A DNA stretch of 64,000 nucleotides, from positions 310,001 through 374,000 of the forward strand of contig NZ_BMIM01000001.1 in assembly GCF_014642275.1 (NCBI RefSeq), given 5' to 3'. The translations under genes were made by a program, and so were the position numbers. This document shows positions 27,806-35,828 of this stretch, piece by piece; positions within the stretch are counted from its first letter, which is position 1; every line of letters begins with the position of its first letter. The notes beneath the pieces were generated by a model. The model searched no databases. It was given only the letters and a program-made list of their open reading frames with translations, and was not told the DNA's origin. This DNA comes from Flavobacterium lutivivi. Its GTDB lineage: Bacteria > Bacteroidota > Bacteroidia > Flavobacteriales > Flavobacteriaceae.

Positions 27806-27834
27806 AAAACTCCCGAGAAATCGGGAGTTTTTCG
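27806..27834. terminator. Bidirectional terminator between hisS and the T9SS cargo gene
   Basis: AAAACTCCCGA paired with TCGGGAGTTTT closed by a GAAA tetraloop. The A-run and T-run on the two sides let it serve both convergent genes. Confidence 0.92.
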
Positions 27835-27858
27835 TGTCAAAAAAATCTAAAACTAAAA

Positions 27859-30465
27859 CTATTTAATCAAAATTTTCTTCGTAATTACTCCGTTGGTAGT
27901 CATTACTTTTATAATATATGTTCCTGTGCTAATTTGAGATGGATTTATCTCTATCGAAGATTGTACTTGTGTTTCCACATTCCAGTTAGCAACTTTTTGT
28001 CCTAATAAATTGTAAAGTTGAATTTCGTTTACAGTTGTGTCAACCAAATGATTTTTAATTGAAATTATATCAGTTGAAAAACTATAAGCTATTTCAATGC
28101 CACTTTCTAATTGGTTTTGGTTTGTGTTTAAAGAACCTTGGCCATTGAAGCGTAATGAAAATCTGTTGTCAAATGTTCCAACTGGCATTTCAATTTCAAA
28201 AGGTTCATTTTTAATGTTGTGATACTCGTTGGTTGCATTATCATAGATAAAAATGTTCTGATTTTCATCGAAGTTTTCTATTCCGTCTATTTTGAATTTC
28301 ACTATTCCAGCAACCGCAGTTTTTATTCCAATTGGGAAAATGCTTTGAATGTTGAAATATGAATCTCCTTGAATGTTCAATTTTTTATTAGAATTAACAA
28401 AATACAAATCAACAGGTTGATTGTCAATTGTTTCTGCGTCATATCCAGCGTCAATTCCCGATGTTGCATACTGATTCATAAACCCTAATAATATTTGTTT
28501 ATGATAATTATTTGCCGAAGTATAGCCCAATCTTAATTTTGAAAATGTTTCCTGAGTAAAATCGTCTTCTTGATTATTATAGTTAGCATTTGCTGGATTT
28601 ACAACACTTGTATTTACTCTAAATAGAGAATTAGAGGCAGCATTCGTTTCTTTTATAAAGATTCTTTGGCTGTTATTGAATGTTATGGTTCCACCAACTG
28701 ATGAACCTTTTACAAAAAAGCCTTGTCCAACAGGAATAAATCTTCCAGGAGTTTTTGCATGGTTTTCTACTTCATTTTCTTCTGATGGAGTAACAGATGC
28801 TGTTCCACCAACCAATGAACGTGTTGAATAACCACCTTGATATTCAGAAAGATTGTGTGTGTCATTGGTTTGATAGTTTTCCCAGAAATAAAGAGTTCCG
28901 TTAATCGAGTTAATGTTATCTCTTATAAATTTGTCGGCATCAATAGCTGAAGGATATGGATTGCCGCTAAGGTTCAAATTATTTGGACCAACTGTTGAGG
29001 TTATAGTTCCATTATTGGGTTTTCCAACAAAAGTATAATTCTGAAAGCTATTATCAATACTACTACCTTTCATGGTAAATCCTTGTCCAGCATTCAAACT
29101 TCCGTTTTCGCCCACAAATGTCCAGTTGGCATAATTTGGTGAAAGATTTTGAAATTTATAAATCCAATAATTACTTAATGTTATTGGGGTTGTTTCGATA
29201 CTATTGAAACTAGTTGTCCATTGAATGTTTTGAGGAGTAGAACTGGTGCCATCTTTCATCACTTCTGCAATTGTGTAAGTCAAATAGTTTTGCATACTGC
29301 TCACTGGTGACGACCAATAGTTATAGTTGTAAAGGTTTGATTGTCCTTTTTGATCTCTTTCTATAAAGCCAACACTTTGTGTATCATATTCACTATTTAT
29401 AGTTTGAATAAGTTGTGATTTATCTTTTAAATCAAGTTTTCCATTTATTTTTAAATACCAAGTGTTTTGCAATTTAGTATCATTGGTCATCGTTACTGTT
29501 GCGTTGGCATTTATCGTTAAACCTAGGTTTATGGTATTTGAAGTTTCAATAATATTATGGTTGACATTAACAATAGCCCAAGAAAACTCTGAAACATCCA
29601 ATCCTCTAACATGAATAGTTGGATTGTTGATAGCATTAACAAAATTCCCGTCAGCAATTGTTTGAAAAGGCATTGGAGCTTGTTGTGTTATAAAATCAAT
29701 ATTGTAAAAAGATAATTGATTTGTTACTCTGTTCAAACTCATTTTGTTTGAAGTGTTTGCTTCAATAGTATTAAAATCAAAATAGCCAATTAGGTTTTTG
29801 CTCAAGAGATTATTGATTTTTTTTGGGATTACTTTTCCTTTTAAATTAGTTTCACTAAAATCTAGTTCTTGGTAGATTATTTTCCTGTAATCTTCAATAT
29901 CAAGTACTTTATCAAATATTCTAATTTCATCAATTTTACCTTTGAAAAAACTATTGTTCGATTGTGGATTTTTCCCAATGTTGAGCATTGATACATCAAC
30001 TATATTTTGAGTAGAAGAATTAAAACTATCTACTATTTCACCATTTATGATGAATTTTACTTGATTGTTGCCATATATGAGCCCAACATGATACCATCTT
30101 GATTTTTCCAAAACCTTATTGCTAACAAAACTATTGTTATTGATAAAAGCTTCTAATTTTCTTTGTTGATTGACTTTAAATTGAATTTTTTTCTGACCGA
30201 TAATTATACCTTCCTGAGAAAAATTTTCTTCTAAATCTATCCAAGAGGTAATCGTAAATTGGTTTTGGTTATTGATGACATTGTTTGATAAGACATAAGA
30301 ATTTATCCCATTTAAAACCAAACAAAATTTTGGAGTATTATCAACTTCAATTTTGCTTGAGTTAAGTTGACTGTCAAACCTATTGCTCGAAAAGCAAAAT
30401 AATGTTTTAAGAGAAATTGCAAGAAAAAGCCATTTTTTTGCAATAATTTGATTGTTTTGTTTCAT
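27859..30465 (-). CDS. LamG-domain surface protein with type IX secretion C-terminal domain
   Basis: An 868-aa exported protein. A LamG/concanavalin-like domain (about residues 35-205; NSFFKGKIDEIRIFDKVL) is followed by a long beta-rich region with repeated Asn/Thr-rich segments and a C-terminal type A sorting domain (IQLYNLLGQKVANW ... GTYIIKVMTTNGVITKKILIK) that directs export by the type IX system. I start it at 30465, since the extra 21 codons upstream would precede the signal-like segment MKQNNQIIAKKWLFLAI. Probably a surface adhesin or a glycan-associated protein; no catalytic motif is visible. Confidence 0.88.
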   Translation of the reverse strand: MKQNNQIIAKKWLFLAISLKTLFCFSSNRFDSQLNSSKIEVDNTPKFCLVLNGINSYVLSNNVINNQNQFTITSWIDLEENFSQEGIIIGQKKIQFKVNQQRKLEAFINNNSFVSNKVLEKSRWYHVGLIYGNNQVKFIINGEIVDSFNSSTQNIVDVSMLNIGKNPQSNNSFFKGKIDEIRIFDKVLDIEDYRKIIYQELDFSETNLKGKVIPKKINNLLSKNLIGYFDFNTIEANTSNKMSLNRVTNQLSFYNIDFITQQAPMPFQTIADGNFVNAINNPTIHVRGLDVSEFSWAIVNVNHNIIETSNTINLGLTINANATVTMTNDTKLQNTWYLKINGKLDLKDKSQLIQTINSEYDTQSVGFIERDQKGQSNLYNYNYWSSPVSSMQNYLTYTIAEVMKDGTSSTPQNIQWTTSFNSIETTPITLSNYWIYKFQNLSPNYANWTFVGENGSLNAGQGFTMKGSSIDNSFQNYTFVGKPNNGTITSTVGPNNLNLSGNPYPSAIDADKFIRDNINSINGTLYFWENYQTNDTHNLSEYQGGYSTRSLVGGTASVTPSEENEVENHAKTPGRFIPVGQGFFVKGSSVGGTITFNNSQRIFIKETNAASNSLFRVNTSVVNPANANYNNQEDDFTQETFSKLRLGYTSANNYHKQILLGFMNQYATSGIDAGYDAETIDNQPVDLYFVNSNKKLNIQGDSYFNIQSIFPIGIKTAVAGIVKFKIDGIENFDENQNIFIYDNATNEYHNIKNEPFEIEMPVGTFDNRFSLRFNGQGSLNTNQNQLESGIEIAYSFSTDIISIKNHLVDTTVNEIQLYNLLGQKVANWNVETQVQSSIEINPSQISTGTYIIKVMTTNGVITKKILIK

Positions 30466-30540
30466 ACACTTGTTTTTTGACAAAGCATGTGCTGTTGTAT
30501 AATTTTGACAGTCCAAAACTATATACAAAATTTATAAAAC

Positions 30541-30580
30541 ATCGATAAAATACATAAAATATCGATGAAATGCATAAAAA
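30541..30580 (-). repeat. Two tandem 20-bp units upstream of the T9SS cargo gene
   Basis: ATCGATAAAATACATAAAAT and ATCGATGAAATGCATAAAAA agree at 17 of 20 bases. Each unit contains a palindromic ATCGAT. They lie about 75 bases before the start of the minus-strand gene, where a regulator site would be expected. A plain AT-rich expansion is the alternative. Confidence 0.65.
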
Positions 30581-30661
30581 ATCAAAAAACATAAATAATA
30601 ATACTACAAAAAAATTAAAAAATAGACTTCCTTTACAGATGAAATGTTGTGTGTATAAACA

Positions 30662-30694
30662 AAAAAACCTTCATTATTGTCTAATGAAGGTTTT
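30662..30694 (-). terminator. Terminator outside the element, originally of tRNA-Met
   Basis: AACCTTCATTA paired with TAATGAAGGTT, with a T-run on the minus strand. It sits directly after the displaced 3' end of tRNA-Met, so it was probably the native terminator of that tRNA before integration. Confidence 0.75.
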
Positions 30695-30738
30695 AGTAGC
30701 GAGAGGGAGATTTGAACTCCCGACCTCAGGGTTATGAA
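30695..30738 (-). repeat. Left attachment site (partial tRNA-Met 3' half)
   Basis: Identical to 41956-41999. It reads from the discriminator through the T arm and variable loop to the anticodon loop of tRNA-Met on the minus strand, then diverges into an A-run. It is the remnant of the original chromosomal tRNA end. Confidence 0.92.
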
Positions 30739-30806
30739 AAAAAAATACCTTCAAAAAAATATTATTTGATAGGGTATTTAGAAAGATTTGTTCTTTATTT
30801 TATAAT

Positions 30807-30830
30807 TTCCTTACTCTTTTTCCTTACTCC
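30807..30830 (+). repeat. Left pair of putative arm-type integrase sites
   Basis: TTCCTTACTCT at 30807 and TTCCTTACTCC at 30820, a period of 13 bases. The same motif recurs with the same period and orientation near the right end. The sites lie 69 bases inside the left core. The rest of the gap 30739-30923 shows nothing else recognisable. Confidence 0.7.
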
Positions 30831-30923
30831 ACATTTTTTAATTTATGGATGTAAAATGAGAATGGGATTTTATGTTTAAAAAGTATAGAGGATTGTTTTT
30901 GATAAGTCAATAGCTTTAAGTAC

Positions 30924-31520
30924 TTATTTCAATATTTCAAAGAAATATTCCTTTTCTTTTGATGAATATATTGCTCCTGACTTATTATAGTCTAAATCAT
31001 AATTCTTGATGTGTATTCTTGTCTCTTTACCTGTGTTAGGTTCGCAGATAATTTCAAGTTTATTTATGATGTCTTTTAGGTTTAATATTGTTTTCTTGCA
31101 ATCAATTAAAAAATGTGAGTGATAGTAATTGTCTTTTGAGTTTTTTTCAACGGAATAGAAAAGGGTTAAATCATTTTTTTTTGAAGAAAGAGATTGTAAT
31201 TCTTTAAAAAGAAAATTCATTTTGTGTTTTATATCATCTATTGTAGAATTTTCAGGAACAATGTTTCCAATGTAATTCCAATGATGGTTCCATACCCATT
31301 TGATAGTTTGCTTATATTCTTTTTTACTTAATCCTCTTCTTTTCCGGAATAATTCATCAAGAATTGAATGATGAATTAAACGAGTGGGTGAGCCTGATGC
31401 TGATTTAATGAATTTGGTTAAAGTAGGGTCAATACTCCTTATTCTATTTTTGTATGTGGCTATGGAGATTGGGTATATTTCAAGTATGTCTTTTTTGGAA
31501 TACCATTGTTTAATAGGCAT
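30924..31520 (-). CDS. Putative HUH/Rep-like protein with HTH-like N-terminus
   Basis: A 198-aa protein that I cannot place firmly. Residues 5-30 (WYSKKDILEIYPISIATYKNRI) look like an excisionase- or MerR-like DNA-binding helix pair. The second half has the order expected of small Rep/relaxase HUH nucleases: Glu125 in FYSVEKN, His134-x-His136 in YYHSHFLID and a Tyr185-x-x-Lys188 motif in AIYSSKE. In that family the two His bind a metal and the Tyr attacks DNA to start rolling-circle replication or transposition. It is divergent from the serine recombinase gene. If this reading is right, the element may replicate as a circle after excision. Confidence 0.5.
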   Translation of the reverse strand: MPIKQWYSKKDILEIYPISIATYKNRIRSIDPTLTKFIKSASGSPTRLIHHSILDELFRKRRGLSKKEYKQTIKWVWNHHWNYIGNIVPENSTIDDIKHKMNFLFKELQSLSSKKNDLTLFYSVEKNSKDNYYHSHFLIDCKKTILNLKDIINKLEIICEPNTGKETRIHIKNYDLDYNKSGAIYSSKEKEYFFEILK

Positions 31521-31737
31521 AATAATCTATATATACTTTTTAAAGTTTATTAGGTGATTTTTATTCTCTGATACTTATTTCAGAACAATTTTAATTTTTA
31601 GGGTAAAATTAATTAGCCACTTATTTTTGACTTTTTTGATTATAGTAATTTACCTTGACTAATAAATAGATTATAAAAGGTGAAAAATCAAGTATTATGA
31701 TTTCCAAAATATCTTAATATAAATAACCACATCAATT

Positions 31738-31776
31738 TAGCATTTAATTAGCATAAAACATTAGGCATACTAGCAC
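31738..31776 (+). repeat. Repeated TTAGCAT-type motif before the serine recombinase
   Basis: TTAGCAT at 31738 and 31748, TTAGGCAT at 31761 and CTAGCAC at 31770, spaced 9-13 bases. They lie 40-78 bases before the recombinase ATG in a divergent 295-base gap, where a resolvase res site, Rep iterons or an operator could be. The left part of the gap (31521-31737) is AT-rich with no other visible structure. Confidence 0.5.
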
Positions 31777-31815
31777 TTCTGCGGTAGTTTAGCTCTCACA
31801 CTTAAATAAAATCAA

Positions 31816-32427
31816 ATGAGAGTCAAATACAACCGTGTAAGCACAATTCTTCAGACAGGTAATCGTTTTGATGCGGATAATGAAAAATACGATTTAATCT
31901 TAATGGATAAAATATCCGGTAGTGTTCCATTCAGGGAAAGACCCCAAGCTAAAATCTTAATTGATTATATAGAACAGGGATTAGTAGTTGAGTTGGTCGT
32001 GGAAGAATTAAGCCGACTTGGAAGACATACCGGGGACTGTATCTCAACTTTGGAATGGATGGATAGTAAAGGAGTAAATGTTATTGTTAGAAATCTCGGT
32101 GTAGCTTCAAGACCTAATGGCAAGAAAAATCCAATTTGGAATGTTTTAACTTCAGTCATTTCAAGTTTATACACTTTGGAACTTGAAAACATTAAAGAGA
32201 GAACTTCTGTAGGAAGACAAATTTACGTTCAGCGAGGCGGTGTCCTCGGCAGAAAAGTTGGAAGCACAATCTCAGATAGAGATTTTATAGAAAAACCTAA
32301 ATCTAAAAAGATATTAGAGTATTTAATTAAAGAATGGACTTTACGGGAGATTGCAAAACAATTAGATTGCTCTACCCGAACTATTCAGAAAGTTAAAAAA
32401 ACGGCAATAAAACTTCAAATGATATGA
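31816..32427 (+). CDS. Small serine recombinase (resolvase/invertase family)
   Basis: A 203-aa recombinase with the catalytic domain first and an HTH at the end. The signature YNRVST gives the nucleophile Ser9 with Arg7. The active-site helix has EELSRLGRHTGD with Arg67 and Arg70, and the long E helix carries ENIKERTSVGRQIYVQRGG. The HTH is at about 171-200 (LREIAKQLDCSTRTIQKV). The gap near residue 15 is shorter than in Tn3 resolvase. It may resolve dimers of the circular form or invert a segment. The stop overlaps the ATG of the next gene (ATGA). Confidence 0.88.
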   Translation: MRVKYNRVSTILQTGNRFDADNEKYDLILMDKISGSVPFRERPQAKILIDYIEQGLVVELVVEELSRLGRHTGDCISTLEWMDSKGVNVIVRNLGVASRPNGKKNPIWNVLTSVISSLYTLELENIKERTSVGRQIYVQRGGVLGRKVGSTISDRDFIEKPKSKKILEYLIKEWTLREIAKQLDCSTRTIQKVKKTAIKLQMI

Positions 32428-32747
32428 TTACCACACCAACACCACCTTCAAAGACATTATCTATTGTTAATCATCTTCTTAATAAATCGGTAAAAAAGAA
32501 GTTTGGCAATGAAATAACAATCCGGATTAATTCGCTGAGATTTATGGATAATCGGTTGGGGGTAACATCATATCTATCACCGAAGTTTATGATTGAAGAA
32601 ATCAACTTGAAATCATCAAAGAGATTGAGTTTAAACTTTCTCAAACTCATTAACGAATTTCTGTTTCATCAATTGAATAACATTTTACTTATGGTTGAAG
32701 CCGATAAATACAAAGAAGTATCAAGTATCAGATTGGTAGTGGTTTAG
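32424..32747 (+). CDS. Small hypothetical protein coupled to the serine recombinase
   Basis: A 107-aa protein with no recognised family. It is rich in Leu, Lys and Asn, probably cytoplasmic, with predicted helices in the second half (SLNFLKLINEFLFHQLNNIL). The ATG overlaps the recombinase stop as ATGA, which indicates translational coupling. A terminator follows at 32790, so the two genes form a unit. An accessory or regulatory partner of the recombinase is plausible but unsupported by motifs. Confidence 0.55.
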   Translation: MITTPTPPSKTLSIVNHLLNKSVKKKFGNEITIRINSLRFMDNRLGVTSYLSPKFMIEEINLKSSKRLSLNFLKLINEFLFHQLNNILLMVEADKYKEVSSIRLVVV

Positions 32748-32789
32748 ACCGATTTGCTTTACCAAAATATTTTAACTACATTTGACCCT

Positions 32790-32814
32790 CAATCCTTTAC
32801 GGAGGATTGTTTTT
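32790..32814 (+). terminator. Terminator of the serine recombinase unit
   Basis: CAATCCT paired with AGGATTG across a TTACGG loop, then TTTTT. It separates the recombinase unit from the structured region that follows. Confidence 0.82.
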
Positions 32815-32849
32815 ATCGGAAAAAATAATAGCGTTTGCTATATAATCCT

Positions 32850-32988
32850 GTTTAAGAAACCGACCAAATTTCAATAGAACAACGGGAAAGTATAAGTGGA
32901 TGCTCACGTCAAGGCGTGGGCTTTGCTCTACTTTGTTGTTCGGGTTCTTGGTCGGACCTCTTAAACGAGTTAAGCAAGTGTCCCACGC
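32850..32988 (+). ncRNA. Long nested hairpin with possible pseudoknot (structured RNA or replication/recombination site)
   Basis: Five stems are stacked around one axis: GTTTAAGA/TCTTAAAC (32850, 32959), CCGACCAA/TTGGTCGG (32860, 32948), GAACAAC/GTTGTTC (32877, 32935), AAAGTA/TACTTT (32887, 32929) and GCTCACG/CGTGGGC (32902, 32915) with loop TCAAGG. In addition GCGTGGG (32914-32920) can pair with CCCACGC (32982-32988), which would compete with the apical stem or form a pseudoknot. The region between terminator 32790 and gene 33043 has no ORF. A weak promoter-like TTG-N19-TAnnnTTTG (32807-32837) would start RNA at the base of the stem. Alternatives are a leader controlling the downstream operon, or a single-strand origin linked to the Rep-like protein. 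Confidence 0.6.
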
Positions 32989-33042
32989 TCTATTTTTATA
33001 TTAATTCTACAAAGGGACATTGTAGGGCTAATATAATAAATT

Positions 33043-33561
33043 ATGTTTTTCTTTTCCAACCTTCCGGATAATAAATTGTTGTTTAACAACTCCCAAGACA
33101 CATTTGTTGTATTCAAAATTGAGACTACTGATACTGGTAAAGATTTAATTGAAGTTGATGATTTTGTAAATTTAATTACGAGAAACCATCAATTATTTCT
33201 TTCTCTTGAAGCTATTGTTGAAAATAGATATACTGAACGAATGTATGATTCACAAAGGAATCGTATTAGAATTCCTTTCCGAAGAAGTCCATACATTAAA
33301 CTTAATAGGGTTTCAAAACAATCTCCAACTACATTGGAGTTAGCTGTATCAGGATTCCAACTTGGATTTGATATAGCTGAATTATTGAATGAACTTCTAA
33401 AAAGGGGAGCAAACTCTAATGAATTTAGAAGCCTACTTGTACGATACAATATTCCGGTTGAATTTTTAGAATCTTTGAGTAATGAGTTAAATAGAATGGT
33501 AGAAAGACTTCGTCCAATCAATCAATTCATCACAATTTATTATGGAGTTAAATTGAAATAA
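33043..33561 (+). CDS. Hypothetical protein, first gene of the element's envelope run
   Basis: A 172-aa cytoplasmic protein that I do not recognise. The N-terminal half is beta-prone, residues 78-95 are basic and Arg-rich (YDSQRNRIRIPFRRSPYIK), and the C-terminal half is helical with Leu-rich repeats of charge (ELLNELLKRG, LSNELNRMVERLR). It follows the hairpin region by about 55 bases, and its stop lies one base before the next ATG, so it opens a collinear run of seven genes. The basic segment would suit nucleic acid or membrane-surface binding. Confidence 0.6.
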   Translation: MFFFSNLPDNKLLFNNSQDTFVVFKIETTDTGKDLIEVDDFVNLITRNHQLFLSLEAIVENRYTERMYDSQRNRIRIPFRRSPYIKLNRVSKQSPTTLELAVSGFQLGFDIAELLNELLKRGANSNEFRSLLVRYNIPVEFLESLSNELNRMVERLRPINQFITIYYGVKLK

Positions 33562-33562
33562 T

Positions 33563-34354
33563 ATGAGTGAATTAAAATATTATAAACCTTCCGGTAAAAT
33601 TGATTTTAAAAGTTATTTATTAGGCTTTATATTATCTGTAATAGCAACATACTTTATAGGAGAATTATACCTATACCTCAGTAATAAATTTTACTCATTT
33701 GTTATTGAGGGTGTATTAAAGTCTGATTTGGAAAGTCATACCAATCAATTAGGAGCTATTGTTGCTAAAGTTTTAGTTAGACCAAAAGGCTTCATAGTTC
33801 TATTAGTAATTTTAGGTATTTTGATTATACCATTATTAATTACATTACTACTTATGGCTGGTGTAATGGTTGTGTTAAGAGAAAATGGAAAAAGTAGAAA
33901 TAAAATTATTGATTTTATTTCATTTATTATCCTTGTATCAATATGTTTTTTTGTTAGTAATGAATATGAAATTACTACGACAGTTGATTATATAGAATTA
34001 TTCATATTTTGTTTATTAGCATTGATTTTATCAATAGGGACAACACATTACTTCTGTGAAAAATGCTCTAAAACTTACCAAGAGACAAAATTTTATTCAA
34101 CATCTAAACTAAATTCAGACGATTACTTAGAAGATGTAATTAAAGAAGGAATTGATAATGAAAATAGATTTCAAGAAAAGATAATATTAGAAAAAGAAGG
34201 TGTTGAAAACCTTTACTATGTTGAACTAAATAAATGTGATGATTGCGGTTCCCAAATTATTAATATAGAATCCAAAATAATTGAAGTGGATTCCGATGGT
34301 AAGAAAAAAATAAAAGATGGTAAAAAAATTACAGAAGATTTAATAATAAGTTAA
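33563..34354 (+). CDS. Membrane protein with four helices and a CxxC...CxxC zinc-ribbon-like tail
   Basis: A 263-aa protein with hydrophobic segments at about residues 18-40, 77-105, 115-133 and 143-162. The soluble tail begins directly after the last helix with Cys165-x-x-Cys168, and a second pair follows at Cys225-x-x-Cys228 in KCDDCGS, a spacing that fits a zinc ribbon split by an insert of about 55 residues. No family is recognised. With its neighbours it suggests an inner-membrane complex. The tail is probably cytoplasmic, because zinc ribbons usually are. Confidence 0.65.
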   Translation: MSELKYYKPSGKIDFKSYLLGFILSVIATYFIGELYLYLSNKFYSFVIEGVLKSDLESHTNQLGAIVAKVLVRPKGFIVLLVILGILIIPLLITLLLMAGVMVVLRENGKSRNKIIDFISFIILVSICFFVSNEYEITTTVDYIELFIFCLLALILSIGTTHYFCEKCSKTYQETKFYSTSKLNSDDYLEDVIKEGIDNENRFQEKIILEKEGVENLYYVELNKCDDCGSQIINIESKIIEVDSDGKKKIKDGKKITEDLIIS

Positions 34355-34372
34355 TTCAAACAATTCACAAAT

Positions 34373-34813
34373 ATGGAAACTACAAAGCATTATGTTAATA
34401 TTAATTATCAAAAATTAGTTGATTTGATAGAACAAAACCCACAAGAATTTGTTGAAAAATTAAATTCTACATACAAAGGAAAAACAGTTGAAGTAGTAAA
34501 AGAAAATAATAACTACAAATTATTATGGGTTGCTAATAATTGTAATTATTCAATGTTTTTTTCAGAAGAAGACAATAACAAATCATTTTTTGAACTAAAA
34601 AAGACCATTACAAATACTAAAATGATATTTTCATCATTGATGGGTTTAATAGTTGGTCTTACTGCTGGAAAGTGGAGCCCTCTTGGATTTTTAGGATATT
34701 TTATTTTAATATGGTTAGGTCTCCCTTTGTTTTTAAAATTTCAGGCGGCTAATCTTACTGCAAAATATGTTTCAAAAATTGAAAAAAATTTCCTTCAAAC
34801 AATTAATAGTTAA
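34373..34813 (+). CDS. Small membrane protein of unknown function
   Basis: A 146-aa protein with a soluble N-terminal half (about residues 1-80) and two close hydrophobic segments at about 84-98 and 105-125 separated by a short turn (KWSPLGF), ending in a short amphipathic tail. I recognise no family. It lies 18 bases after the zinc-ribbon membrane protein gene and four bases before the next gene, so all three are expected on one transcript. Confidence 0.6.
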   Translation: METTKHYVNINYQKLVDLIEQNPQEFVEKLNSTYKGKTVEVVKENNNYKLLWVANNCNYSMFFSEEDNNKSFFELKKTITNTKMIFSSLMGLIVGLTAGKWSPLGFLGYFILIWLGLPLFLKFQAANLTAKYVSKIEKNFLQTINS

Positions 34814-34816
34814 ACT

Positions 34817-35701
34817 ATGGAAGACAATAAACAAATTATATATCACAAATCAGATTGGGGAAAGCAAGTAATTTATATTGTTCTCGTATTAGCGTTTATA
34901 TTTTTTTCATACAAAAAGAACCCAACAAAAGAATTATTCACACAAGAATTGATTAGAGAATATGCTGTTAAAAATGGTCTTGACACATCAAGTTCAATGT
35001 GGGTTTCAGAGCTTACTAATACTATGTTTGGAGGTTTGGTTGAACCTTTGGTAAAAAGAAATGATTATGTAATTTTTAGCACATTTGAAATTGAATTAAA
35101 TAATCAGTACATAAAAGGAAAAGTTAATGCAATAGGATTTTGGGATAATATTATTTTTTATGATGCTGAAAAGAAAAATCAAACAAGTATTTCAGGTCAA
35201 GACAATAGTATTTCAAAAGAAAATGATACTACATCAGTATCAGCACCAATTTATCAGGTAGATAGAGAAGAAGTGTCGTCAGTAAAAAGTTATAATGAGG
35301 GTGCGTCATCTCCTGCTATGCCTGATTTTAAAATGATTTCTATTACTAACTCATCAAATTATACAGTTTATTTAGCTTATTCTTTTTATGATAATGGTTG
35401 GGAAACCATAGGATGGATTAATGTTGAGCCAAATGGGGAAAACGTAATCAATCTTCCATCATCTTTTAAGGGTAATTCCATTTATTGGTATGCTGAAAAC
35501 AGCAATGGTGGTAAATGGAGTAATACAAACAATTATTTTTGTGTAAGTCATCCAAACGCTTTCCATTATTACGATTCGGAAAATTGTAGTGAAAAAGTTG
35601 GATTTTATAAGTTGAATTTGACTGGAAGAAAAACTGAACTTTGTTGTTTTGAAGTTAAATCGGAAGAGGCTCCTCCTGCAGCACCTCCTGCAAAATGGTA
35701 A
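34817..35701 (+). CDS. DUF4359/DUF1036-like membrane-anchored protein
   Basis: A 294-aa protein with one membrane helix (about residues 17-32). The region after it (NPTKELFTQELIREY ... KRNDYVIFSTFEIE) resembles DUF4359. After a Ser/Thr-rich linker, the part from about 178 resembles DUF1036: NSSNYTVYLAYSFYDNG, GWINVEPNGENVINLP, YWYAENSNGGKW, with several Cys after it. Both families are small extracytoplasmic domains without known activity. The tail is Pro/Ala-rich (APPAAPPAKW). Topology is probably N-in, with both domains in the periplasm. Family matches are from memory of the patterns and should be confirmed by profile search. Confidence 0.6.
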   Translation: MEDNKQIIYHKSDWGKQVIYIVLVLAFIFFSYKKNPTKELFTQELIREYAVKNGLDTSSSMWVSELTNTMFGGLVEPLVKRNDYVIFSTFEIELNNQYIKGKVNAIGFWDNIIFYDAEKKNQTSISGQDNSISKENDTTSVSAPIYQVDREEVSSVKSYNEGASSPAMPDFKMISITNSSNYTVYLAYSFYDNGWETIGWINVEPNGENVINLPSSFKGNSIYWYAENSNGGKWSNTNNYFCVSHPNAFHYYDSENCSEKVGFYKLNLTGRKTELCCFEVKSEEAPPAAPPAKW

Positions 35702-35828
35702 AAGATTAAGTTTTATAAAATGATTATGAAATAAAAAATAATAAGTAGGTTAAAATTTTAACTTTTAAATCTAAAAATATTTCAAAGTCATTTAGATACA
35801 ATGGAAAATTATTTATTGAACTATAACT

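Noticed and set aside
32850-32966. Integron attC site or retron ncRNA for the nested hairpin
   Set aside because: The outer arms do not fit the GTTRRRY/RYYYAAC core of attC, no integron integrase is present, and no reverse transcriptase gene exists in the element for a retron.
33189-33521. Antisense ORF of 110 codons in the element
   Set aside because: It overlaps the 172-aa plus-strand gene that fits the collinear run; no start context or family supports it.
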